10,863 nucleotides of DNA from an uncultured Ruminiclostridium sp. (lineage in GTDB: Bacteria; Bacillota; Clostridia; Oscillospirales; Ruminococcaceae): assembly GCA_934462775.1 (NCBI GenBank), contig CAKSIR010000079.1, forward strand, positions 1 to 10,863, written 5' to 3'. Below, piece by piece: positions 6,149 through 10,863 of this stretch. The translations under genes and the position numbers were made by a program. The notes under the pieces were generated by a model. The model had not been told where the DNA came from. It saw only the letters and a program-made list of their open reading frames with translations, and made no database searches. The stretch's first letter is position 1, and every line of letters starts with the position of its first letter.

Positions 6149-7552
6149 TCAGTTTTTTCTTTGATTACATGATGTTTGTCCTTTATAAGATATGTAACCG
6201 TAGGGTAATTTGCTTTGAAGCTTGTCTATCTGAGATTGGTCTATATCGTTGTTGCCATCCAAACCCAACCATGTCAGATTTGTAAGTCCGCTAAGGGGGC
6301 TTATATCACTGATTTGATTAACATACAAATACAAAGATGTCAGATTTGTAAGTCCGCTAAGAGGGCTTATATCACTGATTTGATTACGCTGCAAATCCAA
6401 AACTGTCAGATTTGTAAGTCCGCTAAGAGGGCTTATATCACTGATTTGATTATCATTCAAATACAATTCTGTCAGATTTGTAAGTCCGCTAAGGGAGCTT
6501 ATATCACTAATTTGATTACTGTCTAAAAGCAAATATGTCAGATTTGTAAGTCCGCTAAGGGGGCTTATATCATTGATTTGATTATCCGGCATCCACAAAT
6601 CTGTCAGATTTGTAAGTCCGCTAAGGGGGCTTATATCACTGATTTGATTGCACCACAAATTCAAATATGTCAGATTTGTAAGTCCGCTAAGGGAGCTTAT
6701 ATCACTGATTTGATTATCATACAAATTCAAACTTGTCAGCTTTGTAAGGCTGCTAAGGGGGCTTATATCACTGATTTGATTGCACCACAAATTCAAATAT
6801 GTCAGATTTGTAAGTCCGCTAAGGGAGCTTATATCACTGATTTGATTACTCATCAAATCCAAATCTGTCAGCTTTGTAAGGCTGCTAAGGGGGCTTATAT
6901 CATTGATTTGATTTTTAGACAAATCCAAATATGTCAGATTTGTAAGTCCGCTAAGGGGACTTATATCACTGATTTGATTACTCCACAAATTCAAATATGT
7001 CAGATTTGTAAAACTGCTCAAAAAACTTATATCAGTAAGGTTTTTTGATGATAAATCAAGTTTTGTTATATCTGTACGGTATTCTTTTCCGCCAATTACT
7101 ACAACTTCCGTATCGCTTTCTGTTTCCTTAGTTGTGGTAGTTTCAGGAACGGTAGTAGTTTCCGGGGTCGTTGTAGTTTCCACCGCCGTCGTAGTTTCCG
7201 CCGCAGTCGTAGTAACAACCGCCGCTGTTACCTCCACCTTTTCAAACCTGCTGTCGCCCGTTATTTCAAGCGCTTTCAGCCTTGTTTCTTCCGCCTTGTC
7301 ATAATCTCCCAAAGCCTCATAAGCCGCAATAAGTCCCTCGTAAGCGTCTGCGTTCATCGGGTCAACCTCAATTACACGCTGAAATTCTATTACCGCCTGC
7401 TCATAGTTCAGCTCGTCAAGATACCGCTCCGCAAGGGAGAGAATTTTTGCGGGAGAATTGTTTACGCTAACTACAGTTATTGTCGACACAGCGGCGATAA
7501 TTGCCGCTGCGAGGACTGCTATTATGATTATTAGATTTTTCTTTGATTTCAT
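6149..7552 (-). CDS. Membrane-anchored TPR and leucine-rich-repeat surface protein
   Basis: 467 residues. Residues 6-30 are one hydrophobic segment after a basic KSKK, a signal anchor with no lipobox. Residues ~34-98 form a TPR-like helical pair (AERYLDELNYEQAVIEFQRV, then DPMNADAYEGLIAAYEALGDYDKAEE). Residues ~109-147 are a Thr/Glu/Pro-rich wall-spanning type linker. Residues 160-190 are an LRR entry cap (LDLSSKNLTDISFL), 191-432 are eleven 22-residue LRRs of internalin/SDS22 type (NQISDISPLSGLTNLT core), and 433-467 an exit cap. There is no LPXTG sorting motif. The likely role is binding a protein or glycan outside the cell; the ligand is unknown. The ATG has AAGGA 8 bases upstream. The last 11 residues (KGQTSCNQRKN) are read-through past a lost ancestral stop. 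Upstream promoter at 7757-7784. Confidence 0.9.
   Translation of the reverse strand: MKSKKNLIIIIAVLAAAIIAAVSTITVVSVNNSPAKILSLAERYLDELNYEQAVIEFQRVIEVDPMNADAYEGLIAAYEALGDYDKAEETRLKALEITGDSRFEKVEVTAAVVTTTAAETTTAVETTTTPETTTVPETTTTKETESDTEVVVIGGKEYRTDITKLDLSSKNLTDISFLSSFTNLTYLNLWSNQISDISPLSGLTNLTYLDLSKNQINDISPLSSLTKLTDLDLMSNQISDISSLSGLTNLTYLNLWCNQISDISPLSSLTKLTSLNLYDNQISDISSLSGLTNLTYLNLWCNQISDISPLSGLTNLTDLWMPDNQINDISPLSGLTNLTYLLLDSNQISDISSLSGLTNLTELYLNDNQISDISPLSGLTNLTVLDLQRNQISDISPLSGLTNLTSLYLYVNQISDISPLSGLTNLTWLGLDGNNDIDQSQIDKLQSKLPYGYISYKGQTSCNQRKN
6153..6247 (-). repeat. Direct repeat, copy 1: 3' end of LRR gene plus relic of next gene's start
   Basis: These bases match 7536-7631 closely, about 1.38 kb away. 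On the minus strand the shared unit reads exit cap (IDQSQIDKLQSKLP), end of gene, ribosome site, start codon and first codons. In this copy one T of the ancestral TAA stop is missing, and the next gene's ATG is followed by TAA instead of an AAA codon. The downstream paralogue is therefore dead, and the LRR gene ends 11 residues later than its ancestor. Confidence 0.8.
6257..6982 (-). repeat. Eleven tandem 66-bp repeats encoding 22-residue LRRs
   Basis: Each unit has about 48 nearly invariant bases (coding NQISDISPLSGLTNLT) and about 18 variable bases coding the xLxLxx strand. Two sub-types of framework alternate: one with a KLT and SSL variant (seen near 6735 and 6870) and the common GLTNLT one. 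Two units with identical variable segments (YLNLWC) lie 132 bp apart, near 6650 and 6782, which marks a two-unit duplication. The pattern looks like a CRISPR array at first sight but is in-frame coding sequence. Confidence 0.93.
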
Positions 7553-7631
7553 AATGTTTGTCCTTTAATAAGATATGTCACAGTCGGGTAATTTGCTTTG
7601 AAGCTTGTCTATCTGGGATTGGTCTATATTG
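7536..7631 (-). repeat. Direct repeat, copy 2: intact junction between two LRR genes
   Basis: This is the partner of 6153-6247. Here the ancestral arrangement is kept on the minus strand: exit cap ending LPDCDISY, TAA stop (7567-7565), AAGGA, then the ATG (7552) of the intact LRR gene. Two junctions of the same form show that the locus was a head-to-tail array of at least three LRR genes. Confidence 0.8.
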
Positions 7632-7729
7632 TTTCCAATCAATTCCAAATCCGTCAGATTTGTAAAACTGCTCAAAAAACTTATATCAGTAAATTCCCCG
7701 CCTAATAAACTAACTTCCTCGCCATCAAT
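7565..7729 (-). pseudogene. LRR paralogue relic reduced to entry and exit caps
   Basis: Read on the minus strand this gives IDGEEVSLLGG, then FTDISFLSSFTNLTDLELIG, then NNIDQSQIDKLQSKLPD and a stop. The first part matches the GGKEY and entry-cap region of the intact gene at its residues ~153-187, and the last part matches its exit cap. All eleven 22-residue repeats, and the whole anchor, TPR and linker region, are missing. A TAA (7732-7730) closes the frame just upstream. No start codon with a ribosome site is present, so it is very probably untranslated and now serves as the leader of the intact LRR gene. Confidence 0.75.
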
Positions 7730-7756
7730 TTAATAACGGTTGTAAATATATGTAAT

Positions 7757-7784
7757 ATTATACCATTTTCTCATCTAAATTCAA
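7757..7784 (-). promoter_or_regulatory. Promoter for the LRR gene
   Basis: On the minus strand TTGAAT (7784-7779) and TATAAT (7762-7757) are separated by 16 bases, with TGG directly before the -10 (extended -10). This is the same -10 layout as the dam promoter. Transcription would begin near 7750 and run through the LRR relic, giving a leader of about 200 bases before the ATG at 7552. Confidence 0.7.
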
Positions 7785-7800
7785 TAAAAACATTTAAAAT

Positions 7801-7840
7801 ATCATATAATTACATAATATTTCATAATATTGCATAATTT
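7801..7840. repeat. Four 10-bp phased CATAAT-type repeats in the divergent promoter region
   Basis: Four successive decamers share the form NN-CATAATAT: CATATAAT at 7803, CATAATAT at 7813, CATAATAT at 7823 and CATAATTT at 7833. The period is exactly 10 bases, one helical turn, so all copies face the same side of the DNA. They lie between the minus-strand promoter (7757-7784) and the plus-strand promoter (7903-7931). Next to them TGAACAT occurs at 7853 and 7877, the first as part of a short inverted repeat (ATGTT, 5 bases, AACAT). Likely roles are intrinsic curvature or cooperative binding by a regulator; this is inference. Confidence 0.5.
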
Positions 7841-7902
7841 ATTTATGTTTTCTGAACATCTCTTTTATTCATTTTATGAACATATATCATCTTACCTATC
7901 TA

Positions 7903-7931
7903 TTGAATTTTAATTTAAAACAGTTTATAAT
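7903..7931 (+). promoter_or_regulatory. Promoter for the two-gene unknown operon
   Basis: TTGAAT (7903-7908), 17-base spacer, TATAAT (7926-7931). The start of transcription should be near 7938, about 33 bases before the ATG at 7971. A GAGG ribosome site (7961-7964) lies 6 bases before that ATG. Confidence 0.75.
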
Positions 7932-7970
7932 ATTCATATACATATTATACCATTTTGCCCGAGGTCTTTT

Positions 7971-9401
7971 ATGAACAAAATAGTATTCGACCTATCCGTA
8001 GCTGACACCAACAATTTTAAGATTTCACCAATCGATAGAGCACTTGCAATTGCAGAGTCAAGGAAACTGCAAATAACAGAAAGTCTAAAAACAATAAAAG
8101 TTATAAAACCAGAATGCGATGAACTTGATTACGCATTGGCGGCTGCGTCCGGAGCGCTGTGCGGTATTATTGACATTTTTTTGGTTGGAATCCCAAAGAA
8201 ATCCGTACTGGGATCCATATCAGACAAATGGTTTGCAGATAAGACAAAAGCGTTTGCAAAATTATGCGGATGGAAAGGAAACGACAAATTATCGTCCGCG
8301 ATTTTATTCCTTGAAAAGAATTTCAAGGTTTCCTATGACCAAAATGGACTTGGTGTATCAACAAGCGAGGTCTATGACCTTTACCCTTCAAATCATCATT
8401 TCAAATCGCTTGGACATAACCCAACGCTGTTAGGACTATTCTTTTCCATACTAGACCAATATACAAATTCATCAGATTTTGTTTCTGTCGGAAATCATAT
8501 CTCCGTAAAAAATACATCTGCTGTCCCGGAGCTTAAAGGGGAAAATATTGTACAAAAGATCTTTTTTGCATTTGTAAATTGGATAGGACATCTCATGTCG
8601 GATGCCTCTGGTTCGTCAAGCGGTAAAGGCAGAGGAACAGGAATACCGTCCCCCTTGCTTTGCTGGACCAACGACATAATCGTTTTAAAATCAAAGCTCG
8701 GGCTCTCACACACTGACTTTATAAACCAGATAAACGAACTTGCTGTAACTATATACAAAAATGGATTTGACATACGCTTTCAAGCTGCGCAGTCTATCCC
8801 TGTTCTCATCAATGAAATGCTTGTGCGTTTTATATACTGTATCAGACGATTTGTAAAACTTTACAGCGAATCAAAGAGATTGCCACAAATAAAACAGTGC
8901 CTGATGGAGTCCTACAGCCTTTCCGATAATCCAACGCTCAGCAGAATGCTGGCAGTGGCTCACGGAACATTCTGCATTATGGATGTGGGGGATGCCGCTA
9001 TCCAAGGCTTTGTTAAAGGCGGCGGTACATTCAACCCGGTAGAATTTCTGCTTAGAATTAACATTACGGGAATATGCCGATTTACCGTTTCCCTTTACGG
9101 TGAAGTAAAAAAATCAATTTTTACTCATAATGCAGAGCGTGATATAATTATACTGCATTTTGAAAATATACAAATAAAGGATTATATTGAATCCTTGCAA
9201 AAACTCTCACATAAGTATGACGTCAAAGCTATTTACCAATCCATTGAAAGCTTTAAATCTCAAAACAAGTATGCGAAATCATTGAAAAAAACCGTTGAAT
9301 TAGCAAATAAGTGGGATATACCTCACGATGAAATAATACATAATATAAAAGAGCTTGACAAAACAATCTATGAGGACTTAAAAAATGGGCGAATCAGGTA
9401 A
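7971..9401 (+). CDS. Conserved-looking protein of unknown function, first gene of a two-gene operon
   Basis: 476 residues; I cannot name the family. Visible features: a hydrophobic Gly/Ala stretch at 54-73 (DYALAAASGALCGIIDIFLVG), a HNPTLLGLFFSILDQYTN segment at 149-166, a Trp/His-containing helix FVNWIGHLMSDASGSSSGKG at 201-220 running into a Gly/Ser-rich loop RGTGIPSP, a second repeated-type motif NPTLSRMLAVAHGTFCIMDVGDAAIQGF at 320-347, and a helical charged tail from ~385. The two NPTL motifs suggest an internal duplication or two similar lobes. There is no signal peptide and no nuclease, NTPase or methylase motif. It has its own promoter and GAGG site and overlaps the next gene by 17 bases, so the two products are probably made in a fixed ratio and may act together. 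Proximity to restriction genes suggests defence (inference). Confidence 0.88.
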   Translation: MNKIVFDLSVADTNNFKISPIDRALAIAESRKLQITESLKTIKVIKPECDELDYALAAASGALCGIIDIFLVGIPKKSVLGSISDKWFADKTKAFAKLCGWKGNDKLSSAILFLEKNFKVSYDQNGLGVSTSEVYDLYPSNHHFKSLGHNPTLLGLFFSILDQYTNSSDFVSVGNHISVKNTSAVPELKGENIVQKIFFAFVNWIGHLMSDASGSSSGKGRGTGIPSPLLCWTNDIIVLKSKLGLSHTDFINQINELAVTIYKNGFDIRFQAAQSIPVLINEMLVRFIYCIRRFVKLYSESKRLPQIKQCLMESYSLSDNPTLSRMLAVAHGTFCIMDVGDAAIQGFVKGGGTFNPVEFLLRINITGICRFTVSLYGEVKKSIFTHNAERDIIILHFENIQIKDYIESLQKLSHKYDVKAIYQSIESFKSQNKYAKSLKKTVELANKWDIPHDEIIHNIKELDKTIYEDLKNGRIR

Positions 9402-10479
9402 TTTAAAAAAGAAATACATTGAAGCTGAAAAAAAGCTGTCGGAAAACATCGAGGAGCTTGGAAAACAAGGCGAAATTCTATATTCAGACTATATACAGAT
9501 TCAAGAGTTGTTTGATAAAATAAGGAATGTTTCATCAACTGAAATAGAAATCTTCAACGAAATCAGAAACTCATATCTCAGTTGGAAGCAGACAGCCCAA
9601 AGCTTAGAGAATCCCAATAAGCACAATCAAATAAAAACAGCGAGCAGTAGTGCTATGGGGATTGGTACAGGAATTGCCGTTGCGTCGGTTTCTCCTACTA
9701 TTGCCATGGGCATAGCAACAACATTCGGTGTTGCCTCAACAGGAACGGCTATATCATCATTAAGCGGAGCGGCAGCAGTCAATGCCACATTAGCGTGGCT
9801 GGGCGGCGGAACGTTGGCAGCCGGAGGCAGCGGTATTTTAGGAGGAGGACTGCTTCTTGGAATGGCAGGTCCTGTTGGATGGGCAATTGCAGCTGTTGCG
9901 CTGGCTGGCGGAGGAATTGGCATCATAAAAAATGTTGCTGACAAAAAGCGTCTTGAATACATATTCGATGAGATTAATGTTCGCAACACATATTCACTAA
10001 ATCTTGCCAACGTCGATATTGAAACCCGTATTGATAATCTAAAAAAAGATCATAAATCGCTTATTAAAGCAATAGAAGACGTCCGTTCTCTCGGAACTGA
10101 TTACAAAAGCATGAAAAGGCCGGAAAAGGCAATGCTTGCCACAAACTTAAATATGTTCAAAATCTCTCAACATCTTTTAACAGATCCAATAGAAGGTTTG
10201 AAACCGGTTTATACTGAAATCGATTTAAACAAATTTATGAATAATTGCAGCAAATCAGATCTTGATGTGTGTCAGTCCGGGAAAAATCTGATTATATCAT
10301 TGGCAGGCATCTTATATAAAGTTAACGTAAAGGAAGAGGATAAGGAGTTTCTGTGGAAAAAAGTGTTCGGCAATAAAAAGTTTTTGTCACAACTGGAACT
10401 AAGCAAAAAACAATTTGACTATACTGTCCTTGATACAGTATCAAGGGCGCTTGAATTCAAATATAAAACTGATAATTAA
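9385..10479 (+). CDS. Coiled-coil protein with long Gly/Ala-rich membrane-insertion-like segment
   Basis: 364 residues in three parts. Residues 5-75 are charged and helical (KKKYIEAEKKLSENIEELGK), a probable coiled coil. Residues 88-182 are almost free of charge and rich in Gly, Ala, Ser and Thr with GxxxG-like spacing (for example TTFGVASTGTAISSLSGAAA and GGGTLAAGGSGILGGGLLLG); this could form a membrane hairpin or pore-like bundle. Residues 183-364 are charged and helical (KKDHKSLIKAIEDVRSLG). No export signal. Glycine-rich segments of this style occur in many uncharacterised bacterial proteins, and I cannot name a characterised family. The ATG follows GAGG by 9 bases and lies within the previous gene's end, so translation is coupled. 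A membrane effector kept in check by its partner is one possible reading, not shown by sequence. Confidence 0.87.
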   Translation: MGESGNLKKKYIEAEKKLSENIEELGKQGEILYSDYIQIQELFDKIRNVSSTEIEIFNEIRNSYLSWKQTAQSLENPNKHNQIKTASSSAMGIGTGIAVASVSPTIAMGIATTFGVASTGTAISSLSGAAAVNATLAWLGGGTLAAGGSGILGGGLLLGMAGPVGWAIAAVALAGGGIGIIKNVADKKRLEYIFDEINVRNTYSLNLANVDIETRIDNLKKDHKSLIKAIEDVRSLGTDYKSMKRPEKAMLATNLNMFKISQHLLTDPIEGLKPVYTEIDLNKFMNNCSKSDLDVCQSGKNLIISLAGILYKVNVKEEDKEFLWKKVFGNKKFLSQLELSKKQFDYTVLDTVSRALEFKYKTDN

Positions 10480-10558
10480 CTTTATAAACCCTCATCAAAT
10501 CTGCCTTTACACCCCTCAAAAATTGTGTACTATCATAATCACCCCTCGCCTCCACCAT
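10480..10558. other. Short 3' spacer of the two-gene operon
   Basis: These bases separate the stop of the second gene from its terminator. They contain no open frame with a ribosome site; they read as ordinary untranslated sequence. Confidence 0.5.
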
Positions 10559-10598
10559 AAGTCCACCGTAATTTTGATAGAATTACGGTGGACTTTTT
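10559..10598 (+). terminator. Rho-independent terminator, perfect 15-bp stem
   Basis: AAGTCCACCGTAATT (10559-10573) is repeated exactly inverted at 10581-10595 around a 7-base loop, followed by T residues to 10598. It ends the 7971-10479 operon. Because the stem begins with AA and ends with TT it could work to some degree in the other direction as well. Confidence 0.9.
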
Positions 10599-10641
10599 CC
10601 ATGCCCGAAAACCGCTTGAAATAAGGCTTTTCGACCGTTTC

Positions 10642-10696
10642 AGCACATAAGCGAACCCACTGCAGAGCAATTCTGCGGCGGGGTTTCGTGCTTTTT
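10642..10696 (+). terminator. Large GC-rich hairpin followed by T5, second terminator-like structure
   Basis: Nested complementary arms AGCA/TGCT, CGAACCC/GGGTTTCG (one bulged T) and CTGCAGA/TCTGCGG (one G-T pair) close on a GCAAT loop, and five T residues follow at 10692-10696. It stands 44 bases past the operon terminator, in DNA clearly richer in GC than the operon. It may be a back-up terminator or the end of a different unit. No gene is seen between it and 10747. Confidence 0.5.
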
Positions 10697-10746
10697 GTGC
10701 GGATTGTGGCGTTCTGTTCCGCTGTAATTGTTAAAAAGCCGAGTAA

Positions 10747-10863
10747 TCGTTGAACTACTGGGAGGTATTCGTTAAACCACTGAGTTCCGATAATACTCCT
10801 TATGAGAAAATAGGCGATGAAGTGCGGTCGCTGGCGGATGAGGTACCGTTTGACATTCCTGAT
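10747..10863 (+). CDS. Possible type I restriction specificity subunit (HsdS), partial at window edge
   Basis: An open frame runs from after a TAA (10744-10746) to the window end. It reads WEVFVKPLSSDNTPYEKIGD and then EVRSLADEVPFDIPD. The YEKIG...DEVPFDIPD stretch is characteristic of the conserved segment just before a target-recognition domain in HsdS proteins, which usually continue as SWEWVRLG. HsdS gives a type I restriction-modification complex its DNA target. The 5' boundary is unclear: the only near start is a TTG at 10750 with no ribosome site, and the usual N-terminal part of HsdS is not found upstream in any frame. It could be a fragment of a shuffled or inverted specificity gene. 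The call rests on a short motif. Confidence 0.42.

Noticed and set aside
6257-6982. CRISPR-like array (about 48 constant bases alternating with about 18 variable bases)
   Set aside because: The period is 66 bases in frame with a protein, the constant part codes LRR framework residues, the variable parts are too short for spacers and keep fixed Leu codons, and no cas genes are present.
6215-7048. Plus-strand open frames with a repeated QICKSAKGAYITDLI pattern (a Cys-rich repeat protein?)
   Set aside because: They are the exact antisense of the LRR repeats. The minus frame has a start with a ribosome site, a signal anchor and a known fold; the plus frames have neither start signals nor a known family.
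9627-10010. Minus-strand open frame of 127 residues rich in Pro and Ala
   Set aside because: It is the shadow of the Gly/Ala-rich segment of the plus-strand gene 9385-10479, with no ribosome site or promoter.
10415-10624. Plus-strand open frame of 69 residues across the end of the two-gene operon
   Set aside because: It overlaps the 3' end of the real gene in another frame and runs through the terminator hairpin.

Overview
The window looks like an accessory, defence-rich stretch of a low-GC Firmicutes chromosome. A Ruminococcus-like (Oscillospiraceae) gut anaerobe is the best guess. That rests on AT-rich DNA, strong AAGGAG/GAGG ribosome sites, TTGAAA/TATAAT promoters, and a membrane protein with a Thr-rich TTT-PETTT-type linker typical of the group. 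The assignment is inference; there is no rRNA or housekeeping gene to confirm it.

Region 1 (about 295-5308, minus strand) is one operon read right to left from a clear extended -10 promoter at 5280-5308. It encodes a DpnM/Dam-type GATC adenine methyltransferase (5238-4351), a large protein fusing an N-terminal RelA/SpoT-type nucleotide pyrophosphokinase domain to a complete DpnII/MboI-type GATC endonuclease (4340-2412), a DUF4236 protein (2400-1267), a second methyltransferase of a different class (1264-515) and perhaps a 47-residue small protein (466-323). It closes with a hairpin terminator (323-295). Genes are 2 to 11 bases apart from dam to the second methyltransferase. The fusion is the most striking item: a full-length DpnII of 286 residues begins at an internal ATG with its own AAGGAG site, so the locus may make both a fused alarmone-synthetase/nuclease and a free nuclease.

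Region 2 (about 5309-6148) holds the decayed C-terminal end of an IS256-family transposase (nonsense codon plus frameshift) and otherwise degenerate DNA.

Region 3 (6149-7784, minus strand) has a membrane-anchored TPR plus leucine-rich-repeat (LRR) protein with eleven nearly identical 22-residue (66-bp) repeats. It is flanked on both sides by relics of tandem paralogues. The upstream relic is an LRR gene reduced to its entry and exit caps. The downstream relic survives only as a dead start codon that the present gene now reads through.

Region 4 (7741-10598, plus strand) is a divergent promoter region with a 10-bp-phased repeat array. It is followed by a two-gene operon (7971-9401 and 9385-10479, overlapping by 17 bases) of unrecognised proteins, the second with a long Gly/Ala-rich membrane-insertion-like segment, ending in a perfect 15-bp terminator.

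Region 5 (10599-10863) has a second large hairpin and then, at the edge, an open frame that reads like part of a type I restriction specificity subunit (HsdS). Two restriction systems and an unknown membrane-active pair in 11 kb suggest a defence island.
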